A DNA stretch of 64,000 nt from Atherix ibis (lineage: Eukaryota; Arthropoda; Insecta; Diptera; Athericidae). Where the stretch lies: NCBI GenBank assembly GCA_958298945.1, contig OY282609.1:36677212-36741211 (forward strand). The letters run 5' to 3'. The translations under genes and the position numbers were made by a program. This document shows positions 12,921-26,339 of the stretch, piece after piece. Positions within the stretch are counted from its first letter, which is position 1. Each line of letters starts with the position of its first letter. Below the pieces are notes generated by a model. That model saw only the letters and a program-made list of their open reading frames with translations. It did not search any database and was not told where the DNA came from.

Positions 12921-14637
12921 CGGATTTATTTTTCTATATTGTTACCGGATGTGATCCTTTACCCTTGTATAGGAAAATAATTCAAATATTTCAAAGCTGT
13001 AATCTTCTATCTGTATGCGACTAGTGCTAATTGGTCTAATCTCAATATAAACTATTGAGGTTATAGTTTCGATAGAGTTTATCATGTTTTCTGTAAGCAA
13101 TTCTTACACAGTATTTTGTTTGCAGACATTTCAAAATTACATACAGTTTTTAAAAGTATGATATCTTTTATATATAATAAGTCACATGTGTTCAATTTTT
13201 GTTACGAACTAATATTAGAAAAATATCTCAAAAATATAAGAAATCATATTATCAGAATACCTGTGAAATATTGTGGATATTTCACTATCAAAAATTCAAT
13301 AAAATTATTTTTTTGATAAAAATTGAACATCAGGTTATGTATTTCAGCTGCCCCATAAATAATCTTAATATATGTGTATAAATCTATTTAACAGGCAACA
13401 ACTACAAACACGTTTTACAACGATGGTTTTTATAAATTTGTTTGGTGAGATATTCTATAGTTAGTCCGAATGTATTTGCTTAAATTCTTATTAATAATTT
13501 TTCAATGTAGACCCAAATATAGAAGCCCACACTTTTAAATATCTCTTTGATGAAGTTTTGAAATGGTCTCAAAATTGACAAAGTACTATTAAAAGTATAA
13601 AAAATTATAAACTACTCAGTGCAAGTATTTTCTAAGTTTTTTATATTATATATCTATAATGCATATAGTACCCCAGATAAATAATATAATGGTGCGAAGA
13701 TAGAAAATTGATCAAGATCAACTGACCTCTATTGCTAGTAAAAAAACAACCGCTGATACGATTCAGAAAAGAACACTAAGTCTTATAAATTTACATACAT
13801 TTGAACGCTTCGACATTTTTGTTCCTTATATTAAATATTAAATAAAGAAATTGTAAAGAAAAATAAAAGTTATTACGATACATAACTTTTCTGTATAAAT
13901 TGAGTCGATATTTTAATTTTTTTTTATAGATGACAGCATTAATGAAAAGTTAACAGATGTGCTTTTGATCTGACAAGGCCTTTACAAAGACTGAATAATT
14001 TCAGCAGAAATTGAACTTTAAAAAAAATTCTTTACTAGACGTTGTACATAATTAAATATTATCAAAATATGCAATTCAGTCCAAATGTAAACATAAAAAC
14101 AAACAGAAAGAAAATTCAAAATACGATGGAAGCTTTAATAAAAAAAATAAAATAAAAACTTTCGACTATTGTACTATATGGTTTTTTATTATTAAATATT
14201 ATTAAATTTAGATCTATAAGACTTATATTTGTTAGTATTATGAATGGTTATTAGTGTTGTAAATAAAAATTATTTTAATTAAAACGGAAGAAGTTAATAT
14301 TAAGCGATTAAAAAATGGTTTTCTCCTCTCACTTTTATCTTTATCGGCCATAATCATAAGAAACAATGAGTCTCTAGTTCACACATACTTCAGTAATGTT
14401 CTGAGAGTGATTACTAAAGCCAACGCATATTTCGGCTTTAGAACCGAGTAATATTATTCGATGATAAGCTGACGACTAAATGAATACAACCAAATGTTCA
14501 GCATTTCGCTGTCGGAAATTTCATTCGTTTAATTAGTATTTTATTTGAAAGTGAACAAACAAGAAGTTTTCTGATTCAGTTCCGTTTTTTCAAAAAAGAA
14601 GTTTGCTTAGAATTTTATTACAAGTACGATTTCCATC
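12921..14637. other. AT-rich region upstream of gene B
   Basis: No gene or element recognised; must include the promoter and 5' UTR of the SLC6-like gene starting at 14638. Confidence 0.35.
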
Positions 14638-17600
14638 ATGACTAGTATCGAAAGTAATGTAAATAGTTACGATGCCGGTAAAAATCCTTACAAACATGAC
14701 GATACACGAGGAAAGTGGAAATCGATGTTCGACTTTTATTTAGTCTGTATAGGGCATGCATTTGCATCTAAAAATTTCTTTCTATTTCTGTCATTGGATA
14801 TAAATACTGGAGGTAAGAGTATTTCAGATTCGCTCAATAAATATATTTATTGTTATTCAATTTGAAATTTGTGATAACCCAAAATACTAAAAGTGTTTTA
14901 TGATAAATAACACTTTACAATAAATATAATTAAGAAACGGTTTATGTTCTATTGCAAAATAGTTTCGAGAGTTATTCAAATAATTTTGGTTTAATTAAAA
15001 ATGTTCATAGAGTAGGGTAGGCTATCTGATTTTGTTTTAAATGCCATAAGTTCAAATCAGACAATTTTTACTTAAAATAAAAGCTATAATTATGGATGAA
15101 AAAAATTACTCATATAAAGACTACGACTCAGTTTACAGGTATGAATCCGAACGTCGAAATTTTCGATAGCTTTTCTTAATAAAAGTGGACCAATGGACTT
15201 AATTTCTTGTCGAATGTTGTTCTTTAGGTCTTGAAATATTTTTGAATGATTGGCATACACTTTTTTCAAATTGTTATAAAGAAAACGTAGAACGATGTCA
15301 AATCATAAAATGTTGATGGCCGATTCACAACAACGTTTTGCTACATTATTCGATTATCAAATTTAGTGTGCAACAAACCAATATTTTGATGTAGAGCCGT
15401 CTTATTAAAACTAAACCTCATTCACGATCGAATCATACCATATACCGCTCCAAACTGTGGTTCTTTAAGAATGCATTAGTTTTTCGAAAAATTAAATGAG
15501 GGTTGTCGGCGCCCCAGATTCGATTAATTTGTTTGGTAACATAGCCGTCGATGTGAAAATGTATTTCGTCGTAGAAGATGAATTTTGTGAAATGTTATTT
15601 TTACAGAACGACCGTTTTCGTAGTAAATTTGTACAATTGCACAGTTGTTTTGTTAATGACTGCATGACTATAATAGTACTACTTTACACTTGACAGCTCT
15701 AAAAAAAAAATATGACGTGTTTGTTTTGATAGATATTTCGAAAGATGAAGAAAAAACTAACAGATTTCCCATCCTATATAAAAAAAGTAGACTGACTATA
15801 AAATTAAATATCTAATCCAGCCTTAAGTAAAAAATTATATGTTAATCCTAAAGATACCCGAGATCTTTAACTAATAGGATTCTTACTCAAGACCATATGC
15901 TACATTATTAAATAAGAAATAACAAAGTTGACACGAACAAATATTTTCGGCATGATATTTATATAGATATTTAGATTTTAAATGGATTTTACCATGAATA
16001 ATAAGCATTATTATCTGAGCATACATAAAAATAAAAACTATTATCGAATATTTGCAAAATTTACAATATATTTTTATTTGAATATAAAATTATTAAGTAG
16101 TGCAACAAGTAAACCGAATCTGTGAAGCATTTTGTCTAATGAAAGTGCCAATATTTTATACTATATTGTAATGAAAAAAAATATAATAAAATAAACAAAA
16201 ATCATTTGATTAGTAAATTATAAGATAGTATATAGATTATAAGAGCCAACTTACGTAATAATATATATGGTACTCGTATAACTATTATGACAAATATTAG
16301 CACACTCGCAAAACAAACTTGATATAATCATCTCATTTGTTGATAGATTCTGCTTCATAACATTTTTCAATGTGTTTTTTTTTTATATTTTAAGAGAATA
16401 AATTAATTCTGTATTCGGAAATATAATTATAGAGAATTGTTTAAATTTTGATTGTCCCAGCCTCAACTCTGCTACCATTAATATTATCCCTATTTACTGT
16501 GGCAATACCAATTTACTTCATACAATCGATTTTGGGTCAGTTTTCTAGCACTGGATTTATTTCGGTATTTCGAATTTCACCGCTTTTCAAAGGTAAATAT
16601 GATAATTTATAATTTTTAAGTTGCTATATATGAAAATCGAATTTCTTTAATAGGAATTGGATATGTAAGTATGGTATTAAATGTTCTCGCAGCTGTATAT
16701 TTTAGTATAATTGCTGCTCAACCACTGCTCTACTTTTTTGCCTCAATGTGCAATGAATATCCATGGACAACATGTAATAATACTTGGAATACTGAAAACT
16801 GTACCATGGTAAACGAGTGGAATTGAACTAATTATAGTTTTCGAACTAATTATACATAATATTTTCTATTATATTTTAGCTTGTAGATCATTTAGCCGAA
16901 TATGGTGATAATATAAGCTATCCGTACTTTCTTCCGAATGAAGAGTTTTTAGAGTAAGTAAGCAAAGAATAAATTTTATTAATATTTATATATATTTAAA
17001 AAAATTTCTATTCTAGAAACTATGTTCAAAATACAAATCAATACTTCATATATCCGTGGCTTCTGTTACCCGCAACATTTGGCGTCTGGATTATTATTGC
17101 ATTTTTTCAAAGAAATGGAATCAAATCAGTAAAGTTTAACTAAAGTTTATTAAAAAGAACAGAAATTCAATTTTATTTATATAACTTTTCAAATAAAATT
17201 TCAGCTGACTAACATTATGCGATTTACAGCAGTAATACCATTAATAATAGCACCTATTTTATTCATACGGTTCGCAATGTTTCCAAATGCTATGAGTTTA
17301 GTATGGGAAAGAATGGCTTTTGATATTCATAGCTTTATAGATTTAAAAATGTGGGTCAAAATGCCATTCTTGGTAATATTCACAACACAGGGTAGTGGAT
17401 GGGGAATAATTTTGACTCTAGCAAGTCATACGGAATATAAAACAGATACTATGAAGTATTCGATTGCAATTCCTTTTATTATGGTGATACTAACTTACTT
17501 TGGTAACTGTTTAACTAATGTTATAATTGGAGCCTTTTCAAGTAAACTATTTACCAAAATAAATAAATCATTAAAAGGTTTAATGGTATCGGTATAATTT

Positions 17601-18607
17601 TAGGACCAGAATATATTACTGCACTCCACCACTATAGTAGTATTGAGTTTCCATACTATACATTCCTTAATGTAATAAACGAAATTAATGTATCAAATTT
17701 TTGGGCTATAATATTTTTTGGAATGATTTTCATGTGTGAGATCAATGCTCTGGTAAAATTATAGAAATTTAATTTAAAAAAGAAAATAATTTTGCTTTTT
17801 ATTTTGAATACCATTTATTTATAGGCTGTTCATATGTTTACTATTTGTACAGCGCTATTTGATGAATACGTTAAGCTACGACCCTACAAATATGTCTTGC
17901 GGATTGGATCATGTGCGGCAATGTTTTTGCTAACTATATTCGTACTTAAATCAATAGAAGTAAATTCTCATATACAATATATAAAATAAATAATTGATAA
18001 ATTTTTTTTTTAAATTTCATAAACTTTTTGCAATAGCTTGGTGAGTTATTTTTCATTATAACACCTACGATCGGAGCGTTCACACTATCGGGAATTGGTT
18101 TCCTAGAACTTATTATGGTACTTTGGGTATATGGGCGACAAAGGTTCCAGCGGGATGTAAATGCTATGATTGGCAGGATATTTTCCACTTGGAAATTCTT
18201 TATTATTCGATTTATTACACCCCTTTGTAGCATTTTCGTAACAGTTAATAATATAGAACTTTTACAAAATATTTTCGTACTAAAATAGCATTAAAACTTA
18301 ACTATTTCAGTTCATTTATTTAGCCATTGCCATATTTATGCCAATCCATCCTAAGTTTCTTCAGTTGACACTATGTACATTACCTTGGCTGTGGATTATT
18401 GGATATGCTGTGTACAAAATTGCAACAACTCCAGGAACACTGCGTAGAAGATTTCAAAAATGCACTAGACCTAATGACTGGTATCCAGCTAATCCAGTTG
18501 ATCGGCAAGAGTATGAAGCAAGATTGGGTGAAGCTGATACATCCCATCAACTTCTTCAAATGGATTACTGTGCAAATCAATTGCCAAATAACCAAATAAG
18601 TAGCTGA
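14638..18607 (+). CDS. SLC6-like neurotransmitter:sodium symporter family protein B (10 exons)
   Basis: Predicted 590-aa paralogue of gene A, about 6.9 kb downstream on the same strand. Exons: 14638-14812, 16461-16592, 16654-16808, 16880-16953, 17017-17128, 17205-17541, 17604-17752, 17825-17959, 18037-18243, 18311-18607. Exons 1, 2, 3, 5, 6, 8 and 9 have exactly the lengths of gene A, and all nine introns share phase, so the pair is a tandem duplication. Seen: LGQFSS followed by RISPLFKG, CNNTWN...NC loop with a glycosylation site, TQGSGWG in TM6 followed by ASHTEY, and a PGTLRRRFQKCT...DWYPANP tail. TM1 again lacks the GNVWRFPY signature (SKNFFLFLS instead), so this change predates the duplication. 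Exon 9 uses donor GTTAAT; exon 10 makes a longer C-terminus than in A. Intron 1 contains a mariner relic. Substrate unknown; function as a transporter is inference. Confidence 0.85.
15090..15740 (-). mobile_element. DD41D mariner relic in intron 1 of gene B
   Basis: Minus-strand translation, with frame breaks, gives DEIHFHIDGYVTKQINRIWG (first Asp block), then FDNRIM and a block matching PPRSCDLTPLDYF in degraded form (RPSTFYDLTSFYVFF), then the NFD-R-TCK-SRG tail in degraded form. Same group as 31500-32735 and 43667-44587. Both ends are unclear. Confidence 0.6.
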
Positions 18608-18658
18608 TGAAATGTTTTTCATTGTATTCCGAAAATGATGTATTATTTTTATTCATTG

Positions 18659-18664
18659 AATAAA
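18659..18664 (+). promoter_or_regulatory. Polyadenylation signal AATAAA of gene B
   Basis: Canonical hexamer 52 bases after the stop codon at 18607. Confidence 0.5.
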
Positions 18665-19026
18665 TACCATATTAATTATAAGTAGTTTCTTATCAATTTT
18701 GCATACATTATCAACTGTACTTTTCAGGGATTAATTACATAAATTATTATTATATTTTTTTAGAAAATATTTCCATTTTAAATTTATAATTAACAATTAA
18801 TCAATTTTCTAACCGAATTATGAAGCAGATTCGTTTTTACCATATTTTGTAGTCACATTAATAATGAAATTCGTTGACATCAATTTTAGCAGAATATAGT
18901 CTTTCAGATATTTTTATAGAATTGGAGCGATTATTTAAAAAGAACTTATAAAAATATTTTTATTCAACTTAATTTCATTACTACTTTAATCAACTAACAA
19001 CGTTTATGAGTTGAACTCAACTATTC

Positions 19027-19034
19027 AACTAAAT
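19027..19034. repeat. hAT target-site duplication, left copy
   Basis: AACTAAAT directly precedes the element start CATGGGTGGGCAACC; the identical octamer follows the right end at 21291-21298. Eight bases is the standard duplication of hAT transposons. Confidence 0.9.
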
Positions 19035-21290
19035 CATGGGTGGGCAACCTTTTCAGCAGCCGGGCCAGATTTAAAAAACGAGAATTCCTACCGGGTTGTA
19101 CAACAAAATTTCTTTTATTATTCAAAGCAAACAAGAAATATATTGTTTTTTTTAAGAAGATATAACAAAAATGAGAATCAAACATATTTATTAGATTAGA
19201 GTTTATTAATACAAAATACAAAAAATAATAATACAAAAAATAAAATAAACAAAATATAATAAATCTTAGTGAGACGTTTGACTTTGTTTATTAGACCTAA
19301 GTTGTTTATTAGAACTAAGTTCATCAATGTTGATATTGGCTGATGTTGTTGCTACACGCAAACAGTTTTCTAAATGCTCATCAGTGATTCGTGATCTTGT
19401 TTGAAATTTAATATGTTTCATTCTGCTAAAAAGCTGCTCACACGTGTAAGTATTTCCAAACAGTGAAATCATCATTAGAGCATATTTATAAAATCCAGGA
19501 TAATTCTTCTTGTCTAAATAACACTTATAAAATTCTTCCAAGGTAACCTAATTGAATTTTTGTTTTAATTGTGTATCACAAAACATTTCACAGTGTTCCA
19601 TTTGTAAAATTCCTGGCAATAAATTTACGTCTACGGAAAATGGCGTTGCAAATGCAGCAAAAAGTACACGATGCTTTTTGAAATCCTGAAAACGATTTTC
19701 AAATTCCAGCTTCAAGTCGGATATCAAAGAAGCATATTTATTCGCCTCCATTTGTGTGACGTCTGGCTGCAATAATAATGTAGGAAAGTCGTTGAATATT
19801 TTATTTCTCATCTGTTGTTCCCAAAGTCCAAGTTTCATTTTAAATACGGAAATAAGATCATACATGTTGTTAACTAATTGATGTGAAATGCAAAGTCATT
19901 AACCCACTCCTTGTCTTTAAATTCTGGGATACTTATTGACTTGCTTGTACAGAATGATTGGATTTCTTGCTTCAAGTCAAACACTCCTTTCAACATTTTG
20001 GCACGAGTCAGCCATCTTACTTCTGCATAAAATATAACGGCATTATACTCTGAATCCAAAGACTTGAGAAACTCTTGGAACTGACGGTGATTCAACCCCT
20101 TCGACTTAATAAAGTTCACTGTTTTGATGACCACCTTCATGACATGATCCATTTAAAGGGATTTGGAACATAAATTCTCCTGATGAATAATGCAATGAAA
20201 ATTTAGCATCGAAGTATTACCAAATTTGCAGGCCTCATTTTCGATCAATTTTACTAAACCTTCGTGTTTCCTAACCATTACTGGAGCACCGTCTGTTGTT
20301 AGGCCCGACAGGTTATTGAGTTGTAACGAAAAGCGATTCAATGTCGATGTAATAGCTCCTAACAAATCTCGTGAGCAAGTAGTGTCCTTAAGTGGATACA
20401 GTGCCGCTAATTCTTCTGTTTTGTTAAAATTAACATCAACGCCCCTGATAAAAATCGCCACTTGGGCGGTATCTGTTAGATCTGTGCTTTCATCCAATGC
20501 TAGAGAATAAAATATAAACTTAGATGCTCGATTATTCAAATTATCTTCCATATATTTTCCAATGTCGTCCACACGCCTAGTAATAGTTTGACGAGACAGG
20601 CTTATTTTTGAGAAATCCTTTTTATTTTCTGGGCACAGAATTTCACAGACACTCTCCAAACACTCCTTAATCAGTTCACCGTCTGAATATGGCTTCGATT
20701 TTTTTTGCTAGTATCATGGCTACTGCATAACTAGCTTTTACATAGCATAGTGACTCTTGAGACACTCTAGTAAATATCTGACGTTGTGCAGAACGTTTTT
20801 TTTTTAATTCATTTACTTGGTCCTGTCGAAATTGCCCTTTGTAATTATAATACTTACTTGCATGTTTAGCCTCGTAATGCCGCCTAATGTTATACTCTTT
20901 TAAGACAGAAACAGAATTATTGCATATCAAGCATATCGGCTTTCTTTTAAATTCCACGAAAAAATAGTTTATAGTCCATTTGTCTTGAAAACTTCTCGTC
21001 GTTGATCCAAATTATTTACTACTTGACGCCATTGTGGGTGTTCGTTTTTCACTAAAAAAATAAATAAATAAAAGGCCTTTTCCTTTGGACCAACCGCGTC
21101 CTTTGGACCAACCGCGGTAGCACACATAAACAATAAAAACAAAAATATGACGCTTCAACATAACCAACGAACCCGCTAAGCCATCTATTTCCAGGTAGGA
21201 AACTAAAATCCCCCTACCGTAAGGTAGATGCGTAACTCCCACTTCAATGTACTCATTTGTTCGAGGTAGAGTAGATGATGGCCACACGTG
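19035..21290 (-). mobile_element. hAT transposon (Charlie/GTF2IRD2-like), complete but decayed
   Basis: 2256-bp element with imperfect short TIRs (CATGGGTGGGCAAC at left; complement of the right end reads CACGTGTGGCCATC) and exact 8-bp duplications. The transposase reads on the minus strand from ATG near 21031. N-terminal BED zinc finger: CLICNNSVSV...RRHYEAKH at about 20930-20860. Middle: LDESTDLTDTAQ and LTTDGAPVM (RNase-H-like catalytic region), HCIIHQENLCSK, and VRWLTRAKML. C-terminus: dimerisation region with NTYTCEQLFSRMK and RITDEHLENCLR. The same layout is found in the hAT-derived part of GTF2IRD2. Lesions: TAA after residue 6, frameshift near 20690 in an A-run, TAA at 20153, frameshift near 19875 and TAG near 19548. 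It is inactive, though most of the catalytic and C-terminal sequence is readable. Confidence 0.92.
21081..21116. repeat. 18-bp tandem duplication inside the hAT 5' region
   Basis: TCCTTTGGACCAACCGCG occurs twice head to tail, between the right TIR and the transposase start. May be part of a sub-terminal motif set, common in hAT elements. Confidence 0.85.
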
Positions 21291-21298
21291 AACTAAAT
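21291..21298. repeat. hAT target-site duplication, right copy
   Basis: AACTAAAT immediately after the right terminus; identical to 19027-19034. Confidence 0.9.
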
Positions 21299-24200
21299 TA
21301 TTTTTAATTTATCATTATTAAGAAATAAAATAATTTTAATTCAAGCACTGTAGGTACGAGCACACTACATAAAACTATAAAAAGAAATTTAATTTTTGTG
21401 TGCTTAGATACTGTAAAAAGTTATCTCAATTTTATGTAGATATCAATTTGATTATAAGTCAGGATGTCAAAGTGAAGCACTACTTTTCCGTATATTTTTT
21501 AAAAGATTTTAATAGTTTACTTTGTTGAAGTTTAACTGTAAGATAGTAAACCATATTTTAGTAATTGACCATATATTTAAAAAGGGTAATGATCACTCAA
21601 AAATTTATGTACACTACGCAAATTTTACTTGTTGAGTAACTAGGAGCCTTAGGTAACCGTTGATAAAAATTGTCTACAATTCACCAGTAAGTATAAGGGT
21701 TAGGATTTTTTTTAATTTATCAGAAAAAAACTTACAAGTGAATTTGAATAACAACAGTGTTTTAATTATGTTGTTACCCGATCTGCTGGCAGGAACGATA
21801 AAGCCAATCAGCTGAGAGGAATGGCCACATAGTTAAAAAGTATCTTTTGAATCATATATCTTAAAAAGTCGGAAAACACTCATCTAAACTCGGGCTGATC
21901 AACTAGTAGAGGAAATCCACCGTCACCTTGTACTTACAGCAGTTTCTAACTTTCCATACACATACACCTTTGGAAATTCGTAAACACACGGAAGAGACAA
22001 GTAGCGAAAACCTTCTTCTGATACATTAGACAACCTTTACCCAGCTATTGTGCTCGACAGCTCTCACATGTAATTTCCTTTTCGGAAACCTTCCGCTTTC
22101 CATCTGCACTTTAAGTGACATTCAGCTGACTATCCCTCATCTTTTAACGGAATTTCACCTTACCTAAATTTTTCTAATTAGAATCCCTCCGTTTGGGAGC
22201 TTTTAGAGCTTTCAATGTCTTTTGCAAAATTTTGTCATAATTCCCCTCCAAAATCCTGTTTACGAATATTGACAAATCTTTAAAAAAAATATTTGATTAA
22301 AGTACTTGAAGTCCTTTCAACATATTATAATTTTTTGTTGAAAATATAGCTTTTAATATGACGTAGCTTCGATTAAAATTTGATATACAAAAGTTGTTGA
22401 TAGTTTTAGTTTTCTTTAACTTAGAATCATTTCTAATAAAATGGAAATATATTCTCATGCCCTTAAATTATAAACGACCGTATGAATCTATTATATAAAT
22501 GGTTGATAATAAAAATTACATTTTGATAAATTTCCGTGCTATTACTTCCGTAAGCATGCTATTTACTTGCATTACGTACGTGAATTATGTGAAGAAAGCC
22601 CAAATACTATTTTTGTGACTACAAACCTATATTTAACGTACTTTGCTCTATGCCTAAATCATCCTAATTTGAATAATAATAGTGTGCCCTTGTTGGAGTT
22701 ATATACTATTGATTTATTTTCATATTATAGATTTATTGCAAATAATCTATCATCAAGTAAGATGACACCTACTTCCGCAATATCAAAATTTGATTTTTGA
22801 ATTATCTAAGTTCTTGGTAAATATAGTTACAGTACATTTAGTGATTATGGCACGCACCATCAATATATGTTCGCACTGACGTAAAATTAATGCTAAACTG
22901 CTACTTGTCATAAGGTCATACTATACTCGAAGAATGTGAAAAAGATTCTTTAACGTAATATGAATAAATATTGTAAGGTCTATGCAATTATATTGGATAT
23001 GGAAGAGCTGCAATTGATTGGTATTGATTTGTTTTGTGTTCGCTTTTAAATATTCAAAGCTCCCCGATGAATTGGTTTAGATACTCGTATTTTGATATAT
23101 TATTGTCGCCAAAAGGCTACACATTTTATTATGTACAGTCACGGTAACACCTGCCTTAATACCAGCGGGTATATGGAGCTAACGTAACCTTTTATATGGG
23201 TGTGTGAGTGATAGGTATACTTACTAAGTTAATCTATTGAATACAACAAGAACACTGTTGGTCTGTTGTTAGTAGACTTGAAAGTATTATTGACAAGAGT
23301 GCGTAGCAAGTCATTCTGAATAAGGTAATGATAAGTAAACAGATAAATTATTAACACTATTCATGTTTGCCTTTTAAAAGGGGTGAGGCAAAACTAATTC
23401 AAAAGGCTGGATTAAATTACTATCTGAACAGCTATTATGTCGAAGGCTACATAAAGTTATGAGGTTGCAGTATTAATTATTCAGAAGTCGAATCACGGGA
23501 TTTTTCTATCAAACCAGTCAGAAACTCATTGGATTAAATTACAATATACTGCAGGTTCCACTTAGAAAATTGACTTACTATGGCATAAAATTATGATACA
23601 CGAAAATATATTCATTATGGATTTATTATTAATATTACTATAAAAATTCCATATTCTCATTTCTATTGGTTTTTAAATGTCAACCGAACACGATTGGGAA
23701 GGGTTGCGGTATATAAAAATAAGATAATATCGAGCAGGCATATTTTTTCTGTAATAAAAATAAAATTATTTATAAAGAAATAACAAAAGCTTTCAATAGA
23801 AAATTTACTGAAACAGATGTTTGATTATTTACATTTGATTAAAAATTATATTAAATAATACCAAAAAATTGATAAGATTTACTTAATTAAATATTTATTA
23901 TATTATGATTTTATAGAGTAAATATTTTGCATGCAGGCATACAAAACTATCTAATTAAAAGAAAGAAAAATTAACTCTACATATATGGTAAATAGAAATA
24001 GAACTGAAAAATGTCAGTAATTCTGATTGGAAAAGGGTTTTAAGGTAATTTATACGCACAGTTTTATCATAATTTTTCGAGTATATAAAATTATAAAATA
24101 TTGGTAGTATTTTGTACATTTATTGCATATAATAATGATTGATGAAAGTATATTTAAGAAATTAATGCATCTTAACTGATATTAAATAAATGATGAGTAA

Positions 24201-25419
24201 TTGTGGTATATCTATTCTGAAATGTTAAATTCATAAGTTGCACATTCAAAGGAAAGTATGTATGTTAGTTATAAAGTAATAAAATATTTCTATCTAATAT
24301 GAACATATCTACATGAATTTATTCTAATAAATTCACTTTAGTCTATATACTCGTATATTTTCATAAGCCACACAGTACTAATTCGTTCCTACTTAAAATT
24401 GGTACCAAAAATTATCAGATATTTTGATAAACCGCTCAATAGCAATAACTATAATAAAAATAAGTTTGAAATCCATTTAACTGAAAAGATTAGGTTTAGA
24501 CGACTTAAATCAAGCGATCGGTTAACTTAAAATACTGTAAGAAGTCGATGATATTGGTGGTAAAATGGAAAAGCAAAGAGGATATCTCTATATGGCCACA
24601 ATTTTATAGGCATATACTAAAGAAACTCAAATCTAGGAAAATCATGAATTATCGATGGAAAAGTTGCAGCAGTTAATAAAAAATATCGACAGCATCTTTA
24701 CTACTGATCGTTAATCGTACATCCTCATTCAGAGTAAAGAATAATAAGAGATTAGTCAGAGTAAAACTTTACAGAACCATTAGAGAATTGGATATCACAA
24801 TTAAAATTAATGACAAAAGCACCTCAACCAATCTCAGTGGTGTTTAATATATGAAATATTTTCGTTAAGGATATGCACTCCCATGGTCTACCATAAACCT
24901 GGCCCTGGAATGGTAATTCGTAAATCCAGGGTACTATCTACATGTATGGCATAATTCTTTAAACGTCTATGAAACTTTTGACATAGATCGACAATAAAGA
25001 CATAGTAAGTCCATGCGAAAAACCGTATGATGGATTTTTACCAAAAGAGAGCTAGCGGCATGAATTCTTGAGTTGCACATCACGAAAAGCAAACCCAAGA
25101 ATGCACGTATGATTGCAGTATCGGTATTAAAGATGAAATTCTGTAATAGTCATAGTTTGAGTGATATTGTCATACCTTAAGTTATGATGGTTGTATGTTT
25201 AATACCTAAGCTTCGGCGAGAGATATTGCTACTATATTAGAACAATAGAAAAAAATTTAGTACCGAGCAGTGATAAAATATTTGTTTTTTAAAAAAGGAT
25301 ACAAATAATAAGATAAAAGTTGACTTTAGAGAATTTTATAGAGACTCTATATATTCGTTACCAAAAAATATTGGCTAGCTAAAATAAAAATCGGCCGTAC
25401 AATCATTTTTATTGAGAAA
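21299..25419. other. Gene-poor intergenic region
   Basis: About 4 kb with no recognisable gene. 21770-22250 is less AT-rich than its surroundings and 24540-25230 has a coding-like texture with many stops; both could be very old element remains, but I could not assign either. Confidence 0.4.
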
Positions 25420-26185
25420 CGTCCACGTCATATAAATGAGGTTGAGACATCAGAACTGACTAAAAAAATTTAGGATATTGTTTTAAAAAATCCTTGGGAT
25501 AAAGTGTTTCAGATACCTGTCGTGGTATATATTTTAAAAGAACGTTGATGTAAGATCTTACATAAAATTTTTGGTATATGTGTATGAACACTATCGGTGA
25601 AATAGGTGCCGCTTTTTTTAACACCTGTCCAAAAATGTGTTTGTGTGCCGACTTCAATCCAAATGAATTTTTCCATCGATTCATACTTGTTGATGAAACG
25701 TGGCTTCACCATTATACGCCAGAAACCAACGTTCAGTCAAACCAATGGACTTCTACTAGCGAACGTGCACCAAAGAAGACAGAAACGGTTCCATCACCAG
25801 GATAGGTTATGGGTACTGTTTTCTGGGATGCAAGTGATATTATCTTCGTTGAATATCTTGAAGAAAGGAAAACGGTATTATATTGCATTAATAGAATAGT
25901 TGAATAATGATATAAAGACCGCATTTGGTGAACAAAAAAAGTTCTCTTTCGTCAAGACAAGGCACGTCTACTTTCTTGTATCATCGCCATGGCAAAATTC
26001 TATGACTTTGGATTGCTTCCGTATCTACCATATTTGTTAGATTTTGCTCCTTGCAATTACTCCCTATCCCCAAAATGATGAGATAATTGCTGAAACAAAT
26101 GCTAACTCTTTCTCCAAGGGTTGGAAAAATCATATTTTTTAGGTGGGATACGAAAGGTTGGAGTAAGTATATCACACTAAAAGGA
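25420..26185 (+). pseudogene. Mariner (DD34D) transposase relic
   Basis: Plus-strand remains: NEVETSELTKKI near 25436, then FIHR-type block with LVDETWLHHYTPETN at about 25686-25730 (first Asp), APKKTETVPSPG, then VMGTVFWDASDIIFVEYL, and a degraded FRQDKAR block followed by PYLPYLLDFAPCNY near 26010-26060, where the third catalytic Asp is Asn. Multiple frameshifts and stops; no TIRs found. The blocks are closest to the element at 8219-9457. Confidence 0.65.
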
Positions 26186-26239
26186 AACTATGTTAAAGAA
26201 AATTAAATTTTACTTACAAATATGTTTTTTTTATCAATA

Positions 26240-26333
26240 CCAGGTATTAATTTTGCAAACTTTGAATATTAAAAATACCACATTAGAGAATTTGGTATTT
26301 TTAATATATAGCGTATGCGCGATTAATACCTGG
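26240..26333. repeat. Nested inverted repeats (cruciform-like)
   Basis: Outer arms CCAGGTATTAAT (26240-26251) and ATTAATACCTGG (26322-26333) enclose inner arms ATATTAAAAATACCA (26266-26280) and its exact complement (26293-26307). Possibly a tiny non-autonomous element of about 94 bp. Confidence 0.75.
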
Positions 26334-26339
26334 CCTTGT

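Noticed and set aside
22567..22800. 77-aa ORF in a gene-poor region
   Set aside because: No family resemblance, no splice partner and AT-driven composition.
24540..25230. Possible old DNA-transposon remnant
   Set aside because: Some translated pieces looked transposase-like, but no catalytic block or termini could be matched.
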